Positions 6,473 through 15,100 of a DNA stretch of 26,177 bases are shown piece by piece (within the stretch, counting starts at the first letter, position 1; each line of letters starts with the position of its first letter). The notes under the pieces were generated by a model that made no database searches, was not told where the DNA came from, and saw only the letters and a program-made list of their open reading frames with translations. Where the stretch lies: positions 1 to 26,177 of the forward strand of contig JAZUBL010000081.1 in NCBI GenBank assembly GCA_045638545.1, read 5' to 3'. Position numbers and translations under genes: made by a program. This DNA is from UMGS1071 sp045638545 (lineage in GTDB: Bacteria; Bacillota; Clostridia; Oscillospirales; Acutalibacteraceae).

Positions 6473-7312
6473 ATGCAGGTAGAACGCAGCCGTAAAAACC
6501 GCAAACCGCGGAAAGCAGGGAAAAATCAGACCATCCGAAGCCATCGCAAACGCCCTATGGATCAGGTGAAAAAACTGCGGATCACCATGGCGGTGCTGGC
6601 GTTATCAGCAACAGCAATTGTTGCCGGTATTATTTTCTATTGCGTCTGGACGTTTTCCGACTCCTACGAAGCAGAGAAGAATGGAACTTCTTCTGCCGTA
6701 TCCTCCGGTGCTTACGAAAACAACAGTACCGGACTGCCGACCTATGAAGACAGCTTCAATCTGGTGCTGGTCAACAGCAAATACAAACTGCCGGATTCCT
6801 TTGCAGTGCATCTGACAGAGGTAGACGGTGTGCAGGTAGAAGAACGCATTGCTGTTTATCTGGAAAATATGCTGGCTGCTGCAAAAGAAGACGGCGTGGA
6901 TCTGCAAGTAAAATCCGGTTATGTCAGCGGAGAGGTACAGGCGGAATTGTACCAGAAAAAACTGAAGCAGCTGCTGAACAGCGGCCTTTCTAAGATGAAG
7001 GCTGAAAGCCAGGCGCAGATTCTGGTGGGTGACAGCGGCTACAATGAATTCCAGACCGGTATGGCGGTTGTGTTTGCAACTTCAGAGAAAGGTGCGTTTC
7101 AGTGTACAGCAGCTTACCGCTGGCTTATTGCCAACGGGATCCGCTACGGTTTTATTCTGCGGTATCCGGAAAATAAAACGACCCATACAAAAAGGGCGTT
7201 TGAACCGGAGCATTTCCGTTTTGTGGGGCAAAAACACGCCACAAGAATGCGGGAATTGGAGATGAGTTTGGAAGAATACGCAAATTATATGAAATTACAG
7301 GCGTATTCGTAA
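6473..7312 (+). CDS. VanY-like (M15B) membrane protein, probably not catalytic
   Basis: The product has 279 residues. A strongly basic N-terminus (1-35) precedes one membrane helix (about 36-60), then an outer linker rich in Ser and Asn and a VanY-like domain (about 90-260). The end of that domain, YGFILRYPEN then FEPEHFRFVG, keeps the ExxH motif (E244, H247). In active VanY enzymes the earlier motif is SxHxxGxAxD; here it reads NEFQTGMAVVF, with Phe193 and Val200 where the zinc-binding His and Asp belong. The SGYRS motif is SGYVS (Val151). Two of three zinc ligands are therefore missing and D,D-carboxypeptidase activity is unlikely. GAGGTAA (6460-6466) precedes the ATG, and the gene is 25 bases behind the aminopeptidase gene. 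It may bind peptidoglycan peptides without cutting. Confidence 0.85.
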   Translation: MQVERSRKNRKPRKAGKNQTIRSHRKRPMDQVKKLRITMAVLALSATAIVAGIIFYCVWTFSDSYEAEKNGTSSAVSSGAYENNSTGLPTYEDSFNLVLVNSKYKLPDSFAVHLTEVDGVQVEERIAVYLENMLAAAKEDGVDLQVKSGYVSGEVQAELYQKKLKQLLNSGLSKMKAESQAQILVGDSGYNEFQTGMAVVFATSEKGAFQCTAAYRWLIANGIRYGFILRYPENKTTHTKRAFEPEHFRFVGQKHATRMRELEMSLEEYANYMKLQAYS

Positions 7313-7321
7313 AAATAATCC

Positions 7322-7350
7322 TTGCAATTTAGATTCAGATATGGTAGAAT
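7322..7350 (+). promoter_or_regulatory. Promoter of rpmE
   Basis: TTGCAA (7322-7327) and TAGAAT (7345-7350) are exactly 17 bases apart, and TGG at 7342-7344 adds an extended -10. Transcription would start near 7357, giving a leader of about 35 bases. Confidence 0.8.
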
Positions 7351-7392
7351 CATAACATTAATGTTGTATATTAGCTGAAAGAGGTGACAAAA

Positions 7393-7599
7393 ATGAAAGA
7401 GAACATCCATCCAAAGTATGAGAAGGCAGTGATTAAGTGTGCTTGTGGCAACGTAATCGAGACACGTACAACAAAGGGCGATATCCACGTAGAAATCTGC
7501 TCTAAGTGTCATCCTTTCTTTACAGGTAAGCAGAAGCTGGTTGATACAAGCGGTCGTGTTGATCTGTTTAAGAAGCGCTATGGTCTGAAGGATAAATAA
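7393..7599 (+). CDS. rpmE: 50S ribosomal protein L31 (zinc form)
   Basis: The product has 68 residues and is a small protein of the large subunit at the subunit bridge. The start MKENIHPKYEK is typical. The cysteines in CACG (near residue 16) and CSKC (near 36-39) make this the C+ type that binds zinc; many bacteria also carry a Cys-less paralogue for zinc shortage, which is not in this window. ATG 7393 fits AAAGAGGTGA just upstream (7378-7387); the GTG at 7384 lies inside that site and is rejected as start. The gene has its own promoter and terminator. Confidence 0.97.
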   Translation: MKENIHPKYEKAVIKCACGNVIETRTTKGDIHVEICSKCHPFFTGKQKLVDTSGRVDLFKKRYGLKDK

Positions 7600-7650
7600 G
7601 AAACGTTCCAAACGAACGAAGTGTTATTTCTTTTAGTTTGTCTTTTATCG

Positions 7651-7682
7651 AAAGCGGTGCAGTGATTGCACCGCTTTTTTCA
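7651..7682 (+). terminator. Terminator of rpmE
   Basis: AAAGCGGTGCA (7651-7661) pairs perfectly with TGCACCGCTTT (7667-7677) around the loop GTGAT. Six T residues end at 7680. Confidence 0.93.
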
Positions 7683-7730
7683 TATACGGATTATACCATT
7701 CCTGCAAAGCAGGAGAAAGAGGGGATTGGT

Positions 7731-8357
7731 ATGGCAGAATCCTATAAAACTGTTTCGCTGGAAACTTCTGACGAATTTGTAGAAAAACGCTCCCGTTTTA
7801 TTGGCTATATCAAGCCGGTAAAAACAGAAGCAGAAGCGGTCGAATTTATTCAGTCGATCAAATCCAAGCACTGGGATGCTACCCATAATGTATACGCATA
7901 CTGTCTGCGGGAAGGCCAGATTAAGCGCTATTCCGATGATGGTGAGCCGCAGGGCACAGCCGGTATTCCAACACTGGACGTACTGCTGAAAACAGGCGTT
8001 GTGGACGTTGTTGTCGTTGTAACACGCTACTTTGGCGGTATTCTGCTGGGCGGCGGCGGTCTGGTGCGCGCTTATTCCCATGCGGCTCGCATTGCGGTAG
8101 ATGCAGCGCAGGTGATCACCATGAAGGTGTGCAAGCTCTGCAGCCTGACCTGCGACTATAATCAGTACGGTAAAGTTTCTTCTCTGATTCCGGAATGCGG
8201 CGGTTTTCTGGATGACAGTGATTTTGGTGAAAACGTAACCCTGAAATTCCACATGGATGAAGATGACCTGGGTGCTTTTGAAAAGCAGCTGGCAGATGCA
8301 ACCTGTGGTAGTGTATCTGTAAATTGCGACGGAGAAAAGTTTTTTCAAATAAATTAA
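7731..8357 (+). CDS. yigZ: YigZ/IMPACT family protein
   Basis: The product has 208 residues. The N-terminal UPF0029 (Impact) domain covers about 1-125: it contains KRSRFIGYIKPV, HNVYAY, SDDGEPQGTAGIPTL and VVVVTRYFGGILLGGGGLVRAYS, all hallmarks of the family. The C-terminal DUF1949 domain (about 138-208) has a ferredoxin-like, EF-G-domain-like fold in known members. The cellular role of bacterial YigZ is not settled; a link to translation has been suggested for relatives. ATG 7731 has AGAGGGGA (7718-7725) upstream. The frame is open to 7638, but that part crosses the rpmE terminator and is not family sequence. Confidence 0.93.
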   Translation: MAESYKTVSLETSDEFVEKRSRFIGYIKPVKTEAEAVEFIQSIKSKHWDATHNVYAYCLREGQIKRYSDDGEPQGTAGIPTLDVLLKTGVVDVVVVVTRYFGGILLGGGGLVRAYSHAARIAVDAAQVITMKVCKLCSLTCDYNQYGKVSSLIPECGGFLDDSDFGENVTLKFHMDEDDLGAFEKQLADATCGSVSVNCDGEKFFQIN

Positions 8358-8532
8358 AAAAATAAAGGGTTTTTCGATTTTATCTCGTATATCTCTATGA
8401 AAGTATCGCGAAATAGCTAAAACAGCTGTTTTCCCGCGGCTTTCAAGAACGTGGGGGATTATACCCTGCACCACACGGAGTGGATGAACACTGCTCTGTA
8501 TGGAATCGTTATTATTTATTTGGAGTATCTTA

Positions 8533-10305
8533 ATGGCTTTACCGGATCAATTTTTACAGGAACTGAAACTGCGCAGCGACATGGCAGACGTGGCTTCTTC
8601 TTATGTGAATCTGAAAAAACATGGCAGAAACTACGTTGGTCTTTGTCCGTTCCACAGCGAAAAAACACCGTCGTTTAATGTGTACAGCGACAGCAATTCT
8701 TATTATTGCTTTGGCTGTCATGCCGGCGGCGATGTGATCACCTTTATTCGGAACATTGAAAATCTGGATTATATGGAAGCGGTGAAGTTTCTGGCAGACC
8801 GCGCAGGACTGCAGGTACCGGAAAATTCTTACGATGACAGCCTCTCTAAATTAAAGGGGCGCATTTTAGAGATCAACCGGGAAACGGCCCGTTTTTATCA
8901 TAAGTGCCTCATCAGCGAAGCTGGCGCAGAGGGACTTGCTTATCTGCGGCGCCGCGGTCTAAGCAACCAGACAATCCGGCACTTTGGTCTTGGTTTTTCA
9001 CCGGCCTCTCGGTTTGCGCTGGTGGATCACCTGACAAAACTGGGCTATACGCCACAGGAGATGGTGCAGGCAAACGTAGCCTTTGAAAGCCGCAGCGGCA
9101 GGCTGATTGACCGGTTTGCCGGCAGAGTGATGTTTCCCATCATTGATCTGCGCGGCAACGTGATCGCTTTCGGCGGTCGTATTCTGACCGATGAAAAGCC
9201 AAAGTATCTGAACACCTCCGACACGCTGGTGTTCAAAAAAAGCAATGGCCTTTTTGCTATGAATTTTGCGAAAAATGCAGAAGGTGAGCGGTTATTGCTG
9301 GTAGAAGGCTACATGGACGTGATCGCGCTGCACCAGGCAGGCTTTACCAATGCGGTAGCTACCCTGGGCACAGCGCTGACGCAGGAACAGGCGCATGTGA
9401 TGTCTCACTATGCAAAAGAAGTGATTGTGTCCTATGATGCTGACGAGGCAGGCCAGAGAGCGGCCCAGCGTGCCATTCACTTTCTGCGGAATGCAGGTGT
9501 GAATGTGAAAATGCTGGTTGTGCCGGATGGAAAAGACCCGGATGAATTTATTCGCTCCCATGGAGAGCAGGGTGTTATTCGCTTCCGGCAGCTGATTGAA
9601 TCCAGTGACAATGACGTCATGTATCAGCTGAGTAAGCTGAAAAGCAGATACAATACGGCGATTCCGGAAGGCCGGATCGCCTATCTGAACGGTGCCGCAG
9701 AAGTACTTGCGAACCTGGACAACCCGATGGAACGGGATGTTTATGCAGGCAAAGTGGCGCAGGAAACAGAGATCGATCGTTCGGCGGTGTTGCTGCAGAT
9801 CAACAAGATCCGCCGAAATAAATATAAGAACAGGCAGATGAAAGAATTCCGGCAGTACCAGCAGCAGGTCACCGGGATGCGGGATACGGTAAATCCGGAA
9901 AAATTCCACAATCTGCGTTGTGCAAATGCAGAAGAAGGCGTCCTTGCTTTTCTTCTGCGGAACCCGGCAGACAGAGAAGTGCATGCTGTGTGGGATGCAC
10001 TTCCGCCGGAAAAGTTCTGCACCGAATTTAACAGGCGTGTATATCAGGCTATTATGGGCAGAATGTTGGAGGGTGGTCCCTGCGGACTGATGGATATTTC
10101 CCATCAGTTTTCCGGTGAAGAAGTAGGTTCCATCTCCAGAATGATTGCAAAATACGGAGACGCTGCAGTGCGGTATGCAGACGTTTTAGAATATATCAAT
10201 ATTATTCAGCAGGAAAATTTAAAACTGCAGGCAGAGACTCTCACAGACGCTAAAGCCGATGCTGTGCAGTCATATCTGCAAACTTTAAAAGAGCAGAAAA
10301 AGTAG
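8533..10305 (+). CDS. dnaG: DNA primase
   Basis: The product has 590 residues. It makes the RNA primers for replication and works with the DnaB helicase. The N-terminal zinc finger is CHC2 type: C38, H41, C59 and C62 (in CPFH and CFGCH). The polymerase core follows with FGGRIL and the Toprim segments LLLVEGYMDVIAL and YDADEAGQRA, which bind catalytic metal. The last 150 or so residues should be the helicase-binding domain. ATG 8533 has GGAG at 8522-8525; an in-frame ATG at 8500 lacks a ribosome binding site and would add non-family residues. The 175 bases before it show a short palindrome (8420-8433) but no convincing promoter. dnaG-rpoD is the classic macromolecular synthesis pair. Confidence 0.97.
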   Translation: MALPDQFLQELKLRSDMADVASSYVNLKKHGRNYVGLCPFHSEKTPSFNVYSDSNSYYCFGCHAGGDVITFIRNIENLDYMEAVKFLADRAGLQVPENSYDDSLSKLKGRILEINRETARFYHKCLISEAGAEGLAYLRRRGLSNQTIRHFGLGFSPASRFALVDHLTKLGYTPQEMVQANVAFESRSGRLIDRFAGRVMFPIIDLRGNVIAFGGRILTDEKPKYLNTSDTLVFKKSNGLFAMNFAKNAEGERLLLVEGYMDVIALHQAGFTNAVATLGTALTQEQAHVMSHYAKEVIVSYDADEAGQRAAQRAIHFLRNAGVNVKMLVVPDGKDPDEFIRSHGEQGVIRFRQLIESSDNDVMYQLSKLKSRYNTAIPEGRIAYLNGAAEVLANLDNPMERDVYAGKVAQETEIDRSAVLLQINKIRRNKYKNRQMKEFRQYQQQVTGMRDTVNPEKFHNLRCANAEEGVLAFLLRNPADREVHAVWDALPPEKFCTEFNRRVYQAIMGRMLEGGPCGLMDISHQFSGEEVGSISRMIAKYGDAAVRYADVLEYINIIQQENLKLQAETLTDAKADAVQSYLQTLKEQKK

Positions 10306-10316
10306 GAGGATACGCA

Positions 10317-11411
10317 ATGAACGTACCAGATAAGAAATTATTAGTAAAAACTTTGCTTGATTCCGGCAAGAGCAAGGGTCAACTGAATACAAAGGAGATC
10401 CTGGATGCTTTGGGCGAATTTGACATTGAGCCGGATCAGATTGAGAAGATCTACGATTGTCTGGAGTCAGAGGGTATCGAGATCGTTGAAGACTTCGAAG
10501 ATATGCGTGTAGAAGATCTGGAAGGCGATGTTCCGGAAGATGATCAGGTTGATATTGAAAATGCACTCAGCACAGAGGGCATTGCAATTGATGACCCGGT
10601 TAAGGTTTATCTGAAGGAAATCGGCCGTGTGCCGCTGCTTTCTCCGGAAGATGAAATTGAGCTGGCACAGCGCATTATTGATGGCGACAACGCTGCAAAG
10701 AAGAAGCTTTCCGAAGCAAACCTGCGTCTTGTTGTAAGTATTGCAAAGCGTTACCTGGGCCGCGGCATGCAGTTCCTGGATCTGATCCAGGAAGGCAACC
10801 TTGGTCTGATCAAGGCAGTTGAAAAGTTCGACTACACAAAGGGCTTTAAGTTCTCTACTTACGCAACATGGTGGATTCGTCAGGCAATCACAAGAGCGAT
10901 TGCAGACCAGGCAAGAACCATCCGTATTCCTGTTCACATGGTTGAAACCATCAACAAGGTAAAGAAGGTTTCCAGCCAGCTGCTCCACACCAACGGCCAT
11001 GAGCCAACAGCAGATGAGATTGCAGAAGAACTGGATATGCCTGTTGATAAAGTACGTGAGATCATGCGTGTGGCACAGGAACCTGTTTCTCTGGAAACAC
11101 CGATCGGTGAGGAAGAAGACAGCCATCTCGGCGACTTCATTCCAGACGACGATGCGCCGGCACCAGCAGACGCAGCTTCTCACACACTGCTCCGCGAGCA
11201 GCTGGCAGAGGTGCTGGACACCCTGACACCAAGAGAAGAAAAGGTTCTGCGTCTCCGTTTTGGCCTGGAGGACGGTCGTTCCAGAACACTGGAAGAAGTA
11301 GGCAAGGAATTCAACGTAACACGTGAGCGTATCCGTCAGATCGAAGCAAAGGCGCTTCGCAAGCTGCGTCACCCAAGCCGCAGCAAGAAGCTGAAGGATT
11401 TCCTGGACTAA
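10317..11411 (+). CDS. rpoD: RNA polymerase housekeeping sigma factor (SigA/RpoD)
   Basis: The product has 364 residues, close to B. subtilis SigA. Region 1.1 is at the N-terminus (about 5-60), with an acidic stretch after it. Region 1.2 begins at DDPVKVYLKEIGRVPLL (92-108). Regions 2.3-2.4 are in FKFSTYATWWIRQAITRAIADQAR (177-200), which melt and read the -10 element. Region 4.2, TLEEVGKEFNVTRERIRQIEAKALRKL near the end, reads the -35 element. AGGAGG at 10304-10309 overlaps the dnaG stop codon, so the two genes are tightly linked. This factor should recognise the TTGACA/TATAAT promoters found elsewhere in the window. Confidence 0.98.
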   Translation: MNVPDKKLLVKTLLDSGKSKGQLNTKEILDALGEFDIEPDQIEKIYDCLESEGIEIVEDFEDMRVEDLEGDVPEDDQVDIENALSTEGIAIDDPVKVYLKEIGRVPLLSPEDEIELAQRIIDGDNAAKKKLSEANLRLVVSIAKRYLGRGMQFLDLIQEGNLGLIKAVEKFDYTKGFKFSTYATWWIRQAITRAIADQARTIRIPVHMVETINKVKKVSSQLLHTNGHEPTADEIAEELDMPVDKVREIMRVAQEPVSLETPIGEEEDSHLGDFIPDDDAPAPADAASHTLLREQLAEVLDTLTPREEKVLRLRFGLEDGRSRTLEEVGKEFNVTRERIRQIEAKALRKLRHPSRSKKLKDFLD

Positions 11412-11428
11412 GAGTAAGAGGGATATGT

Positions 11429-11833
11429 ATGAACATTACATTGGAAGCAGACTATGCAGTGCGAATCGTGGATGCGCTTTCGCACTGTGACCAGCGGACA
11501 GACGCCAGTCAGATTTCAGAAACAACTCAGGTGCCGCAGCGGTTTGCGCTGAAAATTCTGCGCAAGCTGGTAAGCGCCGGGCTGGTAAAATCATACAGAG
11601 GTGCTTCCGGTGGATATGAACTGGCAAAGCAGCCGCAGGAAATTACGCTGCGGCAGGTGATTGAAGCGATTGAAGGACCTTTTACCATCAGCCGCTGCCA
11701 GGACAGCGCGTACTGTTGTACCAATGCTTCCTGCAAGGTACATAAAATTTACGCAGAAGTTTCGCAGATGGTGCGGGATAAACTGGATGCTTATACCTTT
11801 GGCAGCTATGACGAAACAAACTGCAAAAAATAA
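11429..11833 (+). CDS. Rrf2 family regulator with Fe-S ligand cysteines
   Basis: The product has 134 residues. The N-terminal winged helix-turn-helix (about 1-65) carries DYAVRIVDAL and RFALKILRKLVSAGLVKSYRGASGGYELA, the Rrf2 signature. Cysteines at 90, 96 and 102 give the CX5CX5C spacing used by IscR to hold a [2Fe-2S] cluster; Cys97 is an extra one. It is thus likely a redox- or iron-sulfur-responsive repressor or activator. AGAGGG near 11418-11423 is the ribosome binding site. It lies 17 bases after rpoD and is probably co-transcribed. No isc or suf gene is in the window, so its target is unknown; autoregulation is possible but no site was recognised. Confidence 0.93.
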   Translation: MNITLEADYAVRIVDALSHCDQRTDASQISETTQVPQRFALKILRKLVSAGLVKSYRGASGGYELAKQPQEITLRQVIEAIEGPFTISRCQDSAYCCTNASCKVHKIYAEVSQMVRDKLDAYTFGSYDETNCKK

Positions 11834-11848
11834 TTTAGTTAAATTAGC

Positions 11849-11883
11849 AAAACTGACAGGTTATAAAATCTGTCAGTTTTTTC
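11849..11883 (+). terminator. Terminator of the dnaG-rpoD-Rrf2 unit
   Basis: AAAACTGACAG (11849-11859) pairs perfectly with CTGTCAGTTTT (11870-11880) around a 10-base loop. Six T residues run to 11882. The A run at the left arm could let it work on the other strand as well. Confidence 0.92.
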
Positions 11884-11940
11884 TATTTTCAGAATTGCAA
11901 TATGTGAAATATACAAATTTCTAAAAATTAATTATTTATA

Positions 11941-11969
11941 TTGACAAAACCGCAAGGTTGATATATAAT
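11941..11969 (+). promoter_or_regulatory. Perfect-consensus promoter of rpoBC
   Basis: TTGACA (11941-11946) and TATAAT (11964-11969) match both consensus boxes fully with the ideal spacer of 17. The 50 bases upstream are almost pure A/T with A and T tracts, as in an UP element. The spacer holds AACC-GCAA-GGTT (11948-11959), a short inverted repeat. Transcription would start near 11976, about 147 bases before rpoB. Confidence 0.93.
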
Positions 11970-11975
11970 ATTATA

Positions 11976-12107
11976 CTGCACCATTATGGATAATTGCGTC
12001 TTTAAAATCGTGAATTTCCACAGGAATCTTAAAGAATATTTGAAGATTTTGTAAAAAATTCTATGGTGATATAACAGGATGTAACCATATACGGTAAATA
12101 TAGGAAT
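11976..12107 (+). promoter_or_regulatory. Untranslated leader of rpoB with possible fold
   Basis: No ORF with a ribosome binding site is seen in this leader. CACCAT (11979-11984) can pair with ATGGTG (12063-12068), enclosing AAAATC (12004-12009) with GATTTT (12045-12050) and a small TTCC/GGAA hairpin (12016-12026). This nested arrangement could be a regulatory fold, but the helices are short and AT-rich. No terminator-like T run is seen, so control by attenuation is not obvious. Confidence 0.4.
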
Positions 12108-12122
12108 GGAGTGATTGAGCGA

Positions 12123-15100
12123 ATGGTGAATGTGAAACCGAAACAATTAGGCAGAACTACTCGTATGAGTTTTTCCAAGATTGATGAAGTTCTGGAAATG
12201 CCAAATTTGATTGAGGTACAGAAAAACTCTTACGAATGGTTTCTCGATGAAGGTTTGAAAGAGGTTTTCAAGGATGTTTCCGGTATTACTGACTATACAG
12301 GTAATCTGGTTCTCGACTTTGTAAACTATCATTTAGAGAGAAACAAGCCCAATTACAGTGTAGAAGAGTGTAAGGAGCGTGACGCTACTTACGCTGCTCC
12401 TCTGCGCGTAACCGCACGTCTCCTCAATAAAGAGACAGGCGAGATCAAGGAATCTGAAGTATTCATGGGTGATTTCCCTCTCATGACAGAGAGCGGCACC
12501 TTTGTGATCAACGGCGCAGAGCGTGTTATTGTTTCCCAGCTGGTTCGTTCTCCAGGTGTATACTACAAAATGGAGTACGATAAGACCGGTAAGGAACTCT
12601 TCAGCTCCACCGTAATTCCAAACCGCGGCGCTTGGCTCGAGTATGAAAACGATGCCAACGACGTATTTTATGTCCGTATTGATAAAAATAGAAAGCTCCC
12701 GGTAACAGTATTTATCCGTGCCCTGGGGCTTGGTTCTGATGCGGAAATTCTCGAATATTTCGGTGATGACGACCGCATCAACGCTACAATCGAAAAAGAT
12801 CCATGTAAATCCATTGAAGAGGCGCTGTTTGAGGTATACCGCAAGCTGCGTCCAAGCGAACCGCCAACCATCGAAAGTGCTCAGTCCCATATCAACAGCT
12901 TGTTCTTTGATGCAAGAAGATATGATATGTCCAGAGTTGGCCGCTATAAGTACAACAAGAAGCTGAACCTGGCAGGCAGACTGGCAGGTCAGGTTCTGTC
13001 TCAGCCTGTAATCAACCCGGCAACTGGCGAGATCATGGCTGAAGCTGGCGAGAGAATCTCTCTGCAGCGTGCAATGGAAATGGACAACGCAGGCGTATGC
13101 AATGCATTTGTAGCTGTAGGCGACCGTGAAGTAAAGATCATTTCCAACGGCATGGTAGATATCAGCAACTTTGTTTCCTTTGATGCAAAGGAAGAGTGCG
13201 GTATCAAGGAGCGTGTACGCTTCAGCGTGCTGATGGAGATCCTCGAGTCCCTCGATGATGAAAATGAAATCAAGGAAGCAATCCGCAGCCGTATGGATGA
13301 GCTGATTCCAAAGCACATCATTACAGATGATATCTTTGCTTCCATCAACTATATGAACTGCCTGGCAATGGGCATTGGCAACACAGACGATATCGACCAC
13401 CTGGGTAACCGCCGCATCCGTTCTGTTGGTGAACTGCTGCAGAACCAGTTCCGCATCGGTTTCTCCCGTCTGGAGCGTGTAATTCGTGAAAGAATGACAC
13501 TGCAGGCACAGGATCTGGAAGTGCTGACACCACACTCCCTGATCAACATCCGTCCTGTTGTTGCTGCAATCAAGGAATTCTTCGGTTCCTCCCCACTGTC
13601 TCAGTTTATGGACCAGACCAACCCGCTGGCAGAGCTGACACATAAGCGTCGTCTCTCCGCACTGGGCCCTGGCGGCCTTTCCAGAGATCGTGCAGGCTTC
13701 GAAGTTCGTGACGTTCACTACAGCCACTACGGCCGCATGTGTCCAATCGAAACTCCTGAAGGTCCTAACATCGGTCTGATCTCTTACCTGGCTACTTTTG
13801 CGCGCATTAACGAATACGGCTTCATCGAAGCACCATTCCGCCGCGTAGATAAGGAAACAGGTATTGTTCTTCCAGAAGTTGTTTACATGACAGCTGACAT
13901 CGAAGACGATTACATTGTTGCACAGGCGAACGAACCGCTGGATGAAGAAGGCCGCTTCCTCAACCAGAAGGTTACAGGCCGCTGCCGTGATGAGTTCGTT
14001 GACGTTGACCGCTCTCAGGCAGACTATATGGACGTTTCCCCACGAATGGTAGTTTCTGTTGCGACTGCAATGATCCCATTCCTGGAAAACGACGACGCCA
14101 ACCGTGCTCTGATGGGTTCCAACATGCAGCGTCAGGCTGTGCCGCTGATGAAGACAGAGGCTCCAATTGTTGGTACCGGTATGGAATACAAGGCAGGCGT
14201 TGACTCCGGTGTTTGCGTAATTGCAAGAAACGACGGCGTTGTTCGCAGCGTAAGCGCAGACGAAGTTGTTGTAACATGCGACGACGGTACACAGGATAAC
14301 TACAGCATTATCAAGTTCAGCCGTTCCAACCAGGGTACCTGCATCAACCAGGTTCCTGTTGTATCTGCTGGCGAAAGAATCAAGAAGGGTGACGTTATTG
14401 CTGACGGTCCGGCAACACAGAACGGCGAAATCAGCCTTGGTAAGAACGCGCTCATCGGCTTTATGACATGGGAAGGCTACAACTACGAAGACGCTGTTCT
14501 CATTAATGAGCGTATTGTTCGCGATGACGTTTACACCTCTATCCATATTGAGGAATATGAGATCGAAGCACGTGACACAAAGCTGGGTCCGGAAGAGATC
14601 ACAAGAGATATTCCAAACGTAAACGAAGACCTGCTCAAGGACCTGGACGAAAACGGTATCATCCGCATCGGTGCTGAGGTTCGCGCTGGTGACATTCTCG
14701 TTGGTAAGGTTACACCAAAGGGTGAAACTGAGCTGACAGCAGAACAGCGTCTCCTCCGTGCGATCTTCGGTGAAAAGGCAAGAGAAGTTCGTGATACTTC
14801 TCTCCGTGTACCGCACGGTGAGTACGGTATCATCGTTGACGTAAAGGTATTTACAAGAGAAAACAGCAATGACGAACTGAGCCCAGGCGTAAACAAGGTT
14901 GTACGCTGCTACATCGCACAGAAGCGTAAGCTCTCTGTTGGTGATAAGATGGCTGGTCGTCACGGTAACAAGGGTGTTGTATCCAGAATTCTTCCACAGG
15001 AAGATATGCCATTCCTGCCAGACGGCACACCACTGGATATCGTTCTGAACCCACTGGGCGTTCCATCCCGTATGAACATCGGTCAGGTTCTGGAAGTGCA

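Noticed and set aside
8451..8678. Short + strand frame of 75 codons before dnaG
   Set aside because: It overlaps the start of dnaG in another frame, has no ribosome binding site and no recognisable product.
12111..12113. GTG 12111 as start of rpoB
   Set aside because: It lies inside the GGAGTGA ribosome binding site that serves ATG 12123.
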